Shown here piece by piece: positions 50,080 to 59,284 of a DNA stretch of 64,000 bases (positions are counted from its first letter, which is position 1; each line of letters starts with the position of its first letter). The stretch covers positions 62,001 to 126,000 of the forward strand of contig MGSS01000057.1 of the NCBI GenBank assembly GCA_001798595.1, read 5' to 3'. Source of the DNA: Deltaproteobacteria bacterium RIFCSPLOWO2_12_FULL_60_19 (lineage in GTDB: Bacteria; Desulfobacterota; Binatia; UBA9968). The notes below the pieces were generated by a model. It did no database searches. It saw only the letters and a program-made list of their open reading frames with translations, and had not been told where the DNA came from. The translations under genes were made by a program, and so were the position numbers.

Positions 50080-51876
50080 ATGGACCGATTGTTCACCGAT
50101 CAACTAGGAGAGTGGAAGCGGAGCTGTTACTGCGGCGAGCCGCGCGCGGTCGGCGTCGGCCGGGAGATGATCTTCGTGGGGTGGGCGCAGACGCGGCGGG
50201 ATCACGGCGGGCTGATCTTCGTCGATCTGAGAGACCGCAGCGGCCTCGTCCAGGTCGTGTTCAACCCGGAAGTCAGCGCCGCGTCGCATGAGAAGGCGAA
50301 GCAGATTCGCTCGGAAGACGTGATCGCCGTGCGCGGTCTTCTGTCGCGCCGGCCGCCCGAGACCGTCAATCGGCAGCTTGGCACCGGCGAGGTCGAGCTG
50401 CTGGTGCACGAGGTCAAGCTGCTCAACGCCTCGCAGGTCCCGCCGTTTCCGCTCGACGACTACGCCGAGGTCAATGAAAACACCCGCCTCAAGTATCGAT
50501 ATCTCGACCTGCGACGCCCGGAGAGTCTCGCCCATCTGTTGCTGCGCTACCGGATGGTGAAAAAAATCCGCGACTATCTGGACGGCCTGGGCTTTATCGA
50601 CGTGGAGACGCCGGTGCTCACCAAGAGCACGCCGGAAGGGGCCAGGGACTATCTCGTCCCCAGCCGCATTTACCCCGGAAAGTTTTACGCGCTACCGCAG
50701 TCGCCGCAGCTCTTCAAGCAGATCCTCATGGTGGCGGGACTCGACCGCTACTATCAGATCGTGCGCTGCTTTCGCGACGAAGACCTGCGCGCCGACCGGC
50801 AGCCGGAGTTCACCCAGCTCGACATTGAAATGTCCTTCATCCAGCCGAAGGACGTGATCGAGATGGTCGAGGGGATGATGGCGCGGCTGTTTAAGGAATT
50901 GAAGGGGATCGATCTCCGGCTTCCGTTACTCCGCCTCACGTGGCAAGAGGCGCGCGCCCGCTACGGCACGGACAAGCCCGACGTGCGCTTCGGGCTGGAG
51001 CTGAAGGACTTCTCCGCCTGTTTTCAACAATCTCAGGTCAGAGTGTTTTCCGCCGTCCTCCAGGGCGGCGGCATGGTCAAAGGCTTGAGTGTTCCCGGCG
51101 GCGGGACTCTTTCCCGCAAAGAGCTGGACGACTTGACGGCCTTCGTCGCCAACTATGGGGCGAAAGGGCTTGCGTGGATCAAGCTGGCCGACGGCGAATG
51201 GCAGTCGCCGATCGCCAAATTTCTCTCCGACCAGGAGCGAAGCGGGATTCTGACAATCACCGGCGCTAAGAACGGGGATATTATCTTCTTCGTCGCGGCC
51301 GACGACCCCGTAACCCACGACGCCCTGGCCAACCTGCGGCTTCACCTGGGAGAGAAGCTCGGCTTGATTCCGCAAGACCGGTACGCGCTCGTCTGGGTGG
51401 TCGATTTCCCGCTGCTCGAATATTCCGCGGAAGAGAAGCGCCACGTCTCCGTGCATCATCCCTTCACCGCGCCGCTGGACGAGGATATCCCGCTGCTGGC
51501 GACGGCGCCGCTCAAAGTAAGATCCAAGGCCTATGACCTGGCGTTGAACGGCGTCGAGGTCGGCGGCGGCAGCATTCGCATCCATCAGGTGGAGATGCAG
51601 AAACAGCTGCTGGGGCTATTGGGAATCGACGCCGATGAGGCGGAAGCGAAGTTCGGCTTCCTGCTCGAAGCGTTGAGCTACGGCGCGCCGCCGCACGGCG
51701 GGATCGCCTTCGGGATCGACCGCCTGGCGATGATTCTGAGCGGGGCGAAGTCGCTCAGGGAAGTGATCGCCTTCCCCAAGAGCCAGCGGGCGGTCTGTCT
51801 TTTGACCGAGGCCCCGTCGTCGGTGGATCCCAAGCAACTTAGAGAGTTGGGGATTAAAACGATCGTCGACAAATAG
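50080..51876 (+). CDS. aspS: Aspartyl-tRNA synthetase, probably non-discriminating
   Basis: 598 residues, bacterial class IIb with insertion domain. N-terminal OB-fold WAQTRRDHGGLIFVDLRDRS; motif 1 RYRMVKKIRDYLDGLGFIDV; motif 2 RCFRDEDLRADRQPEFTQLD; motif 3 GGIAFGIDRLAMIL. His42 in RRDHGG is the residue found in non-discriminating AspRS of species that use GatCAB to make Asn-tRNA; discriminating enzymes usually have Leu. ATG 50080 is chosen over TTG 50074. The C-terminal region lies before a second inverted repeat. Confidence 0.96.
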   Translation: MDRLFTDQLGEWKRSCYCGEPRAVGVGREMIFVGWAQTRRDHGGLIFVDLRDRSGLVQVVFNPEVSAASHEKAKQIRSEDVIAVRGLLSRRPPETVNRQLGTGEVELLVHEVKLLNASQVPPFPLDDYAEVNENTRLKYRYLDLRRPESLAHLLLRYRMVKKIRDYLDGLGFIDVETPVLTKSTPEGARDYLVPSRIYPGKFYALPQSPQLFKQILMVAGLDRYYQIVRCFRDEDLRADRQPEFTQLDIEMSFIQPKDVIEMVEGMMARLFKELKGIDLRLPLLRLTWQEARARYGTDKPDVRFGLELKDFSACFQQSQVRVFSAVLQGGGMVKGLSVPGGGTLSRKELDDLTAFVANYGAKGLAWIKLADGEWQSPIAKFLSDQERSGILTITGAKNGDIIFFVAADDPVTHDALANLRLHLGEKLGLIPQDRYALVWVVDFPLLEYSAEEKRHVSVHHPFTAPLDEDIPLLATAPLKVRSKAYDLALNGVEVGGGSIRIHQVEMQKQLLGLLGIDADEAEAKFGFLLEALSYGAPPHGGIAFGIDRLAMILSGAKSLREVIAFPKSQRAVCLLTEAPSSVDPKQLRELGIKTIVDK

Positions 51877-51880
51877 GCCT

Positions 51881-51992
51881 GCAATGAAAAATGCAAAGTG
51901 CAAAGTGAAAAGTGCAAAATTTAGAAGACGAGAACCGGGACCGAGACGGTCCGGACATTTTGCATTTTGCAATTTACAATTTTCATTTTGAA
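51881..51992. repeat. AT-rich inverted repeat after aspS
   Basis: ATGAAAAATGCAAAGTGCAA with following units pairs with the opposite strand of GCATTTTGCAATTTACAATT. Same type as 49947-50062. Between them the sequence also contains short GC-rich arms (ACCGGGACCGAGACGGTCCG). Confidence 0.65.
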
Positions 51993-52054
51993 TTGACTCC
52001 CCCCGATACCTGCCCTTGAGACCCAAGGGGCCTTTTGTTATTATCCCGCCAACT

Positions 52055-52702
52055 ATGTGGCGTTTACTTCCACTTCTGCTGTTTGTTGTGTCATGCGGCT
52101 TCGGCCCCGCGAACTTCCACAGCCAGCAATCCGGTGACCTCGGCACGAGAGGGATCAAGCGGATTGCCGTATTCCCGCTGGACACGTTTGCCGGTGAAGA
52201 GCCGACGCGCGTGCCGTATGCCGGGTCTGGGGAGGGCGGGTTAGGGAGCCGGTCGGCGCCTGTCGTGGTGACGCGCCATCTTTACAACACGCTGATCGGC
52301 TTGCCGCAATGGCAGATCGTTTCCGATCGTGAAGTCAAAGAGGTCGAGACGATGGTTCCGAAGGGATCGCCCGAATCCCGCGCAAGGCATCTAGGCCAGC
52401 TGGTCTATGCGGACGCGGTGATCTCCGGGCGTATTACGCGTTTCCGCGAGAGACAGGGCGAAGCGATGGGGGCGAAGAGCCCGGCATCCGTGGCGTTTGT
52501 TCTGGAGCTCTATGACGTGAAACGGGGCGACTCGGTCTGGAAGGCGCGCTTCGATGAGACCCAGCAAGCGCTTACGGAAAATCTGCTCAGCCTCGGGACA
52601 TTTTCCGCCAGAGGTTTGAGGTGGCTGACCGCCGAGGAGCTGTCACAGGAAGGCATCAAAAAAGCCATTAACGAGCTGCACCAGACCCTGTACCGGAAAT
52701 AA
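52055..52702 (+). CDS. Outer-membrane-associated lipoprotein, LpoB/GNA1162-like
   Basis: 215 residues from ATG 52055 giving a lipoprotein signal MWRLLPLLLFVVSCGFG with the lipobox VVSC. The mature protein has RIAVFPLDTFAGEEP, GLPQWQIVSDREVKEV, DAVISGRITRFRERQGEAMG and VAFVLELYDVKRGDSVWKAR, a pattern seen in LpoB-type or CsgG-related lipoproteins. Its job (envelope assembly or transport) cannot be fixed from sequence. The GTTATTATCCCGCCAACT leader offers no classic ribosome-binding site. Confidence 0.7.
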   Translation: MWRLLPLLLFVVSCGFGPANFHSQQSGDLGTRGIKRIAVFPLDTFAGEEPTRVPYAGSGEGGLGSRSAPVVVTRHLYNTLIGLPQWQIVSDREVKEVETMVPKGSPESRARHLGQLVYADAVISGRITRFRERQGEAMGAKSPASVAFVLELYDVKRGDSVWKARFDETQQALTENLLSLGTFSARGLRWLTAEELSQEGIKKAINELHQTLYRK

Positions 52703-52718
52703 ACCTTAAGTTCGTGCC

Positions 52719-52925
52719 TTATAGTAGAACCGTGGCCGATACGACCTCGAAGGCTGTGGCTGCGGCCGCCGTGCGATTCTCCACGCCGAGCTTCTGGTAA
52801 ATGTGCTCGAGATGCTTCTGCACGGTGCGCGGACTTAAGTCAAGAATCGTTCCAATCTCCCCGTTAGTCTTCCCACAAGCTACCCAACTTAGCACCTCAG
52901 CTTCTCGGTGACTGAGCCGCGGCAT
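52719..52925 (-). CDS. LuxR-type DNA-binding domain, orphan
   Basis: 68 residues: MPRLSHREAEVLSWVACGKT, NGEIGTILDLSPRTVQKHLE and HIYQKLGVENRTAAAATAFE. That is a complete GerE/LuxR helix-turn-helix with no receiver, autoinducer or other domain. Upstream, on the same strand, is a CGGACACC-type short repeat (52939-52972) that would encode additional residues if a TTG at 52958 is used. Either a minimal regulator or the stranded C-terminus of a larger protein. Confidence 0.6.
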   Translation of the reverse strand: MPRLSHREAEVLSWVACGKTNGEIGTILDLSPRTVQKHLEHIYQKLGVENRTAAAATAFEVVSATVLL

Positions 52926-52938
52926 CCCAACGGTGGCA

Positions 52939-52972
52939 GGCCGGACACCGGACACCAAACATCGGACACCGT
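52939..52972. repeat. GGACACC short direct repeats
   Basis: CCGGACACCGGACACC, a spacer AAACAT and CGGACACC. Directly upstream of the orphan LuxR domain; probably a short-sequence repeat insertion at the truncated gene end. Confidence 0.55.
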
Positions 52973-53111
52973 ATAGCTCTGTTAAGCTCTCTCGTAGCCT
53001 TTGCCATATACGCCAAATCGCGTATTGACGGTCAAGAAGCCGCTGATCTAATGGCCTTGTATTGCAACCGGAAAACTATGTCAATGACCAAACACGTTAA
53101 GGAGGGCAACG

Positions 53112-53209
53112 ATGAAAGCAAGATGGATAGTTGGAATGGTAGTGTCTTTGGCCTTTGCCTGGGGCTGAACATTCCGCTGGTCTACGGCCACAGGGGCAAC
53201 AGCCCTTGA
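53112..53209 (+). pseudogene. Frameshifted small secreted peptide
   Basis: AAGGAGGGCAACG then ATG opens MKARWIVGMVVSLAFAWG, a signal-like peptide that stops at 53168. In the next frame the sequence continues LNIPLVYGHRGNSP to a stop at 53209. One base more or less would join them into a 30-residue leader-like peptide. It lies 67 bases before the beta-helix protein gene. Confidence 0.3.
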
Positions 53210-53275
53210 TTCAAACGTTCACTTGTTACCTACGGCATGGGAAGTGCGGATCGAATTCTAGGTAGGAGGATTAAC

Positions 53276-54733
53276 ATGGAAAAAACGAAGACAATGCTCG
53301 TAGCAGGCCTAGTGGCATTCGCGACATTTCTCTGGCTTCTGCCATCGGTAGGGAAGGCGCAGGCGCCAAGCGTACCACTACCTCCGAATGATTCCGCTTC
53401 CAGTGAAGCGCCTGATGTGACGAGGAGGGTGAACTGCGATGCCGGCGAAACGATTCAGCAGGCCGTGGATAACTCCAACAACGGCGACACCGTTTTAGTA
53501 AGTGGCACCTGCGATGAAAACGTGACCGTGGGTGATGGGCGGACACGCGTAACTCTCGACGGCCAGGGGACGGCGACCATCAATGGCCCCGATGCCGGTG
53601 TGGACACTGTCGATATTAGAGGTAGGGGGATCACGATAAGGGGCTTTACCATCAGCGGAGGTCGCGATGGGATAAGGATATTCAGAGGCGGGACTGCCGC
53701 CGCCATCGACGGGAATAGCATCCAAGGCACCGGGAGAAACGGCGTCAATGTTTTTAGGAGTAGCTCTGCTTCAATTACAAACAATACAATACAGAACCTG
53801 ATTACTGGGATCACACTGAACGAAAGTGGTACTGCGTCAATCTCGAACAACACCATCCAGAATATAACTGGCAGGGGAATCCAACTGAACAATGGTAGTT
53901 CTGCATCGATTACCAGCACAATCGTTCAAAACGCTGGCTCGGACGGGATTAGTTTCACGAGTTCTAATGGTACTGTTGATTTATGTTCCATACAGACTAA
54001 TGCGGTGAATGGAATCGTAATCCAAGTGAGTGGTGGTGTCTCAATAACAAGGAGCACAATTTCCGGAAACGGACAACGAGGGATCCAAGTCGGTATTGGT
54101 GGCAGCGCGAGGATTGGAACTAACTCTAGTCAGACTAACGGAAACATAATTAGCGGTAACCAGAACGACGGTGTCAACATCGGGAATGCCACGGCCTTCC
54201 TGGGTGGAAACACGATCAGTAATAATGGCCGTTACGGAGTGGGGCTCAACATGGCCACAGCCAGTCTTTTCGGCGGAAACACCATTACGAATAATGCTAC
54301 TTCAGGTATCACCGCCCAAGCTTCTGGTGTCATACTCGGGGATCCCGGAGCCAGTCCGAACACGAATACTATAAGCGGGAACGGGGTTGCGCCAATACCC
54401 GGTAGCGGCATTGCTGGTGGGATCTATTTGCTCTCGGGCACAACCCTCACCGCTCGCAACGCTACGATCAGTGGCAATACCGGAAATGGCTTGACGGTCC
54501 AGAGCAGATCGGTGGCTAATTTCTTTTCGCCTAGCACCGTGGACAACAACACTGGTGACGGAATTCAACTCACCCTAGGTGGCGCACTTGTGTCGGCATC
54601 TAACGTTACCGCTTCAGGCAACGGCGGCTTCGGTCTCCAGTGTACAGATGGCGAATCCAGTTTCCAGGGCAGCACTGCCGGAATTTCCGGTAATACCGCA
54701 GGAGATGTGAGTGTGACTTGCACCGGGTTCTAA
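53276..54733 (+). CDS. Secreted right-handed beta-helix (NosD/pectate-lyase-like) protein
   Basis: 485 residues from ATG 53276, preceded by AGGAGGATTAAC. Signal peptide about 1-29 (ending GKAQA). Then a chain of short beta-helix turns: IQQAVDNSNNGDTVLVSGTC starts, followed by repeated GITIRGFTISGGRDGIRI, ITNNTIQNLITGITL, ISNNTIQNITGRGIQL, GGNTISNNGRYGVGL and similar. Asn/Ser/Gly/Ile rich; probably extracellular or surface bound. It could bind or cleave polysaccharides; catalytic residues are not evident. Confidence 0.83.
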   Translation: MEKTKTMLVAGLVAFATFLWLLPSVGKAQAPSVPLPPNDSASSEAPDVTRRVNCDAGETIQQAVDNSNNGDTVLVSGTCDENVTVGDGRTRVTLDGQGTATINGPDAGVDTVDIRGRGITIRGFTISGGRDGIRIFRGGTAAAIDGNSIQGTGRNGVNVFRSSSASITNNTIQNLITGITLNESGTASISNNTIQNITGRGIQLNNGSSASITSTIVQNAGSDGISFTSSNGTVDLCSIQTNAVNGIVIQVSGGVSITRSTISGNGQRGIQVGIGGSARIGTNSSQTNGNIISGNQNDGVNIGNATAFLGGNTISNNGRYGVGLNMATASLFGGNTITNNATSGITAQASGVILGDPGASPNTNTISGNGVAPIPGSGIAGGIYLLSGTTLTARNATISGNTGNGLTVQSRSVANFFSPSTVDNNTGDGIQLTLGGALVSASNVTASGNGGFGLQCTDGESSFQGSTAGISGNTAGDVSVTCTGF

Positions 54734-54877
54734 GATGAGATAAATGGAGCGCTCCGACAGAAAGGATGGCTGGTTAAAGTGGTGGTTCCCCAGGAGCATG
54801 AAGCCGGGGATGGAGGCTGTCGACGACGGCCAGCTCCATGACTCGACGCAACCATGAGTGAAGCTCTCCTGCAGAAA

Positions 54878-54914
54878 GAGGGGCTGCTCGATTTCAGCGG
54901 CCCCTCTTCTTGTT
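54878..54914 (+). terminator. Rho-independent terminator
   Basis: Stem GAGGGGCTGCT pairs with AGCGGCCCCTC (11 positions, one G-T) around CGATTTC, followed by the T-rich TTCTTGTTT. Lies about 145 bases after the beta-helix gene stop and before the convergent toxin gene at 54955. The 221-base gap 54734-54954 has no gene. Confidence 0.8.
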
Positions 54915-54954
54915 TCCGAATAGGCGGCCTTACTATTTTCCAGTAGCCGAGAGG

Positions 54955-55299
54955 TCAAAGACTGAGAATGATACGAACCCGCCGTTCCAGCTCCTCCATC
55001 AAATGATCCGGCAAAGCGCCAATTTCGCGCCGGAACGACTCGTTGGCGACGGCGATGAGTTGACCCACCAGGAGATCGCTTTCGTGCGCGAGGCCGCCTT
55101 CGCCTTTTTTGAGACGCAGCCTCAGGATCCCTGGATCATCCACGAGCCTGGTGGTTGTGGGGATAACGATGGTAGAGGGATACCCCGCCTCGTTGACGAT
55201 ATCGGATTGAACGACTACAGCAGGCCGGAGCTTGCCGGGTTTGGTTCGTACGCGTGGATTAAAGTCGATGACATACAGGTGTCCCCGGGCGATCTGCAT
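54955..55299 (-). CDS. MazF/PemK-family mRNA interferase toxin
   Basis: 114 residues: MQIARGHLYVIDFNPRVRTK, PGKLRPAVVVQSDIVNEAGY, STIVIPTTTRLVDDPGILRL, LLVGQLIAVANESFRREIGA. The R/KxRPAVVVQ strand and the VIPTTT segment are diagnostic of PemK/MazF RNases. Its start abuts the antitoxin stop (TAAATG). Second of three MazF-type toxins in this window. Confidence 0.88.
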   Translation of the reverse strand: MQIARGHLYVIDFNPRVRTKPGKLRPAVVVQSDIVNEAGYPSTIVIPTTTRLVDDPGILRLRLKKGEGGLAHESDLLVGQLIAVANESFRREIGALPDHLMEELERRVRIILSL

Positions 55300-55539
55300 T
55301 TACTCTCCAGTGCGCCGGGCAACTCCGGCAAAGAGAAGCTCCCGGTTCTCGCGTTTGTCGGCAGCGGCACACCGGCTCACGGACTCTTCGATCTCGCGCC
55401 GCAGCTTTTCTTCGTGAGCTTTCTTTTCCAGCGTCTTCAGCGCCACCCGGATCAATCCCGACTTGCTCGTTATTCCAAGCTCCTTCTGGAGCTTTTCGAT
55501 TTGATCCTCCTCCTTCTTAGAAACCGCTATCGCTCCCAT
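55300..55539 (-). CDS. MazF-associated ribbon-helix-helix antitoxin
   Basis: 79 residues from ATG 55539, with AGGAGG seven bases upstream. Sequence MGAIAVSKKEEDQIEKLQKE, LGITSKSGLIRVALKTLEKK then AHEEKLRREIEESVSRCAAA. Contains a DNA-binding SKSGLIRVALKTL helix and a charged, coiled-coil-like tail that would embrace the toxin. The longer upstream frame overlaps a pseudogene fragment and is rejected. Confidence 0.78.
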   Translation of the reverse strand: MGAIAVSKKEEDQIEKLQKELGITSKSGLIRVALKTLEKKAHEEKLRREIEESVSRCAAADKRENRELLFAGVARRTGE

Positions 55540-55621
55540 AATGCCTCCTGTAATAGGAGTTACTAGCATTCTCGTAATAAAAACACAATGAAAAGCAGCG
55601 ACCGTGAGAGACGTGAAGACT

Positions 55622-55785
55622 CTACGCCGAGAAATCTTTTGGTTGCTTCTCCGATTCCAGCGGTTTTTCGAGGAACGCGCTGAGCCGCTTCGCAGGTTGT
55701 CCAATCGTTTCATTCCGCCGCGATCGAGCAGCACAGTCTCGCTGCTTTTCAACACCAACCGCGTGCGGAAGCGGACGGAGACTTG
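55622..55785 (-). pseudogene. Fragment of a small membrane-protein gene (56476 family), frameshifted
   Basis: Reads RTRLVLKSSETVLLDRGGMK and RLDNL in one frame, then QPAKRLSAFLEKPLES in the next. This matches SLRLVLKSGGTILLDRSGMK and KLESLAERLGSYLNK at the end of the protein encoded at 56476-57072. Only the C-terminal part survives. It fills part of the 311-base gap between toxin-antitoxin modules. Confidence 0.7.
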
Positions 55786-55850
55786 ATGCGAATCCGGCTC
55801 ACGAGTTCCACCCCCGCATATGTTTGCCGGCGACCGGCTTCGCGCCTGGG

Positions 55851-56180
55851 CTAGACGTTGTCGAAGCCCAAAGCGAACAGCAGCGCTTCTCGAATCTCCG
55901 CCAGGACATCGGTTGACACGGTCCCGACAAACGAGCGCAGCCCGCTTTTCGGCACGGTCGCCAGGTTATCGAGATTGGCGGCAGATGCCATTTTCAGCCC
56001 GCATTCCGTTCCGATAACGACTTCGGAAGGGATGCCGCGGATCGTCGTTGTAATAGGGGCGACCGTGACGCTGTGCAGCTGGCCGAGAATTTCCTGCCGG
56101 GTCAACACCAGCACCGGTCTGCGTCGATTCGGAGTCGGGAAGCTGAACTGCCAGATCTCGCCGCGGTTTACTTCGGCCAT
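55851..56180 (-). CDS. MazF/PemK-family mRNA interferase toxin
   Basis: 109 residues: MAEVNRGEIWQFSFPTPNRR, RPVLVLTRQEILGQLHSVTV, APITTTIRGIPSEVVIG and LASAANLDNLATVPKSGL-type segments (the first two residues of the last block read MA). Typical MazF arrangement with RGEIW, RRPVLVLT and a central Asn-Leu-Asp segment. Overlaps the antitoxin frame by 13 bases. Confidence 0.87.
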   Translation of the reverse strand: MAEVNRGEIWQFSFPTPNRRRPVLVLTRQEILGQLHSVTVAPITTTIRGIPSEVVIGTECGLKMASAANLDNLATVPKSGLRSFVGTVSTDVLAEIREALLFALGFDNV

Positions 56181-56401
56181 ATCTGGGCTCTCAGCACCGG
56201 CGCAAACTCGTTCGGAGCGACCGGGCGACGTTTATAGCCTTCGCGGTGGCGTCTGATTTTTTCCGCCAGGGCGCGTCGCTTGAGCCACAGCTCCAACGCC
56301 TCCCGTATGGCCTCTGATCGTCCCATTTGGTCCGGCCCGGCAGCGGCGTCCACCGCTTCTAAGAGCGATTCATCAAGACGAACCGAGATAGTTTTTGCCA
56401 T
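56168..56401 (-). CDS. Ribbon-helix-helix antitoxin of a MazF-type pair
   Basis: 77 residues: MAKTISVRLDESLLEAVDAA and MGRSEAIREALELWLKRRAL. N-terminal beta strand and RSEAIREALELWL helix match CopG/MetJ-type DNA-binding proteins. It precedes and overlaps the MazF-type toxin. A poly-T-free AT-rich stretch lies upstream at 56402-56430, suitable for an autoregulated promoter, but no -35/-10 is firmly identified. Confidence 0.83.
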   Translation of the reverse strand: MAKTISVRLDESLLEAVDAAAGPDQMGRSEAIREALELWLKRRALAEKIRRHREGYKRRPVAPNEFAPVLRAQIWPK

Positions 56402-56475
56402 GAAAATGTATTACAGAACATATGGCAGTATGTCAATACCGAGTGAAAGGCGGGACGACGGGGCTTTCGGATATC

Positions 56476-57072
56476 TCACGAATGGCTCGCCGGCTGTTGT
56501 GTTACCACGTCCTTGTTAAGGTAGCTCCCGAGGCGCTCGGCAAGACTTTCGAGTTTCTTCATTCCGCTACGATCCAGCAAGATAGTCCCGCCGCTTTTCA
56601 GAACGAGTCTCAGAGAGGGGACCGGATAGGTTTCCGCGGCGGAGGAGCCGGCGATGGCGAAACCGCTGTAGACCTGATCGGTTCCGAGCCGTAACGCTTT
56701 CACCTCGTCCCAATTCAGCCGGAGCTGTGACCGGCGAAGCAGCGTGCGCTTCGCCAGGACGATCGTCTTAGCCTTCGCGTCAACCACGATCGTCCGCTTG
56801 AGCGACAGCAGGTAGAACGAAATCCCGAGCAGCACGAGGTTCATCAGCGGGAAATACCACAACGAGGCGGCCGGGCCTTGGAAACCTCGCTGGCGCAGCG
56901 CCTCGAGAATCGGAACGGAGATAGACAGCAGGGCTAGGGCGATGCCCAGGCAGAGAAAGGCGGGGAAGCGCGCGCCTTGCCAGGCGAGGACGATTCTCTC
57001 AGGAGTCTCTTGGATTAAGCGAAATCCGAGGCGGCTGCCGAGCGCCTCGAATTCGGACAGATTGCCTTGCAT
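56476..57072 (-). CDS. Two-helix membrane protein of unknown function
   Basis: 198 residues from ATG 57072. Cytoplasmic-looking N-terminus (MQGNLSEFEALGSRLGFRLI), two hydrophobic helices (ARFPAFLCLGIALALLSISV and ASLWYFPLMNLVLLGISFYL), then a PH-like or DUF-type beta region: TIVVDAKAKTIVLAKRTLLR, RLNWDEVKALRLGTDQVYSG, LRLVLKSGGTILLDRSGM. A truncated copy of its end lies at 55622. An in-frame extension upstream to 57138 adds no match. Confidence 0.6.
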   Translation of the reverse strand: MQGNLSEFEALGSRLGFRLIQETPERIVLAWQGARFPAFLCLGIALALLSISVPILEALRQRGFQGPAASLWYFPLMNLVLLGISFYLLSLKRTIVVDAKAKTIVLAKRTLLRRSQLRLNWDEVKALRLGTDQVYSGFAIAGSSAAETYPVPSLRLVLKSGGTILLDRSGMKKLESLAERLGSYLNKDVVTQQPASHS

Positions 57073-57286
57073 GAAATCAGTCAGCAGTAAGCAGTGTGCA
57101 GAAAACAACTTCGGGCGGAGTTCACTGCCTACTAGCAAACGGTAATGCTAGATCTGGTAGCGCCGTCCTGGTTCGACAAAGCTCACCACGAACGGCGCTT
57201 TCCTAGTCCGTTCGCACTGAGCCAGTCGAAGTGCGGGCGGGCCAGGCTGCTACCGAATCAACTGTTACGCTCCACTAGAATTGGGG

Positions 57287-58576
<1,290 letters not shown>

Positions 58577-58631
58577 GGCGTGACTTTATCTAACTGCTTC
58601 CCGAAAGACAATCCGGCTACAACGTAGCAGG

Positions 58632-59165
58632 TTATTTCTCCAGCCAGTAGCGGGAGAATTCTTGCAAGTAGGTAAGCGTCGACAGATCGCGCATGCGATC
58701 CAAAAAGACTTTTCCGTTCAGATGGTCCCATTCATGCTGGATCACGCGCGCATGGAAGCCCGAAGCGGTGAACTCCAACGGTTTGCCGTCGCGGTCCAGC
58801 GCCTGCACCTGGATCGTCTTATAGCGCGGCACCCGGCCGCGCAACTCGGGGATGCTGAGGCAGCCCTCCCAGTCCTCTTCCATCTCGTCCGTAAGCGGCG
58901 TGACGTTGGGATTGATCAGCACGGAAAGAGGGACTTCGGGCTTCTTGGGATAGCGCGGGTTTTCCGCCACTTCCAAAACCGTGATCCGGCTCGACTCGTG
59001 AACCTGCACGGCGGCGAGACCGACTCCGTCGTGCTCCTTCATCGTCTCGATCATGTCGTCGATGAACTTTTGGATCTCGACGGATCTGATCTGGTCAAGG
59101 GGTAATTCGTCGGTAACCCTGCGAAGCACCGGGTGCCCAAGTCTTGCTACCTTGAGGATAGACAT
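58632..59165 (-). CDS. def: Peptide deformylase
   Basis: 177 residues. The three metalloprotease motifs are present: GVGLAAVQ (about 48-55; canonical GxGLAAxQ), EGCLSIPE with the metal-ligand Cys (about 100), and QHEWDHLNG (HExxH, about 142-150). Removes the formyl group from nascent proteins. Beginning MSILKVARLGHPVLRRVTDE is typical. The divergent promoter region of the nuoB unit lies directly upstream. Confidence 0.95.
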   Translation of the reverse strand: MSILKVARLGHPVLRRVTDELPLDQIRSVEIQKFIDDMIETMKEHDGVGLAAVQVHESSRITVLEVAENPRYPKKPEVPLSVLINPNVTPLTDEMEEDWEGCLSIPELRGRVPRYKTIQVQALDRDGKPLEFTASGFHARVIQHEWDHLNGKVFLDRMRDLSTLTYLQEFSRYWLEK

Positions 59166-59228
59166 GAAGTTTTCTTAGCACAGCTAAAAATACAGAGGAA
59201 GGGGCCTAAAGCATTTGTCCAGGAGGTC

Positions 59229-59258
59229 TTGACAAGATAGACTTTATAGGTCTATCTT
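59229..59258 (+). promoter_or_regulatory. Promoter with operator between -35 and -10 (nuoB unit)
   Basis: -35 TTGACA at 59229-59234, -10 TATCTT at 59253-59258, 18-base spacing. Inside lies a perfect 9-base inverted repeat, AAGATAGAC and GTCTATCTT, separated by TTTATAG (59234-59258). It shares TAGGTCTAT with the operator before the rrf2 gene. A repressor bound here would block RNA polymerase. Confidence 0.78.
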
Positions 59259-59284
59259 CTAGGAAAAGAGAGATCGGAGGCCCA

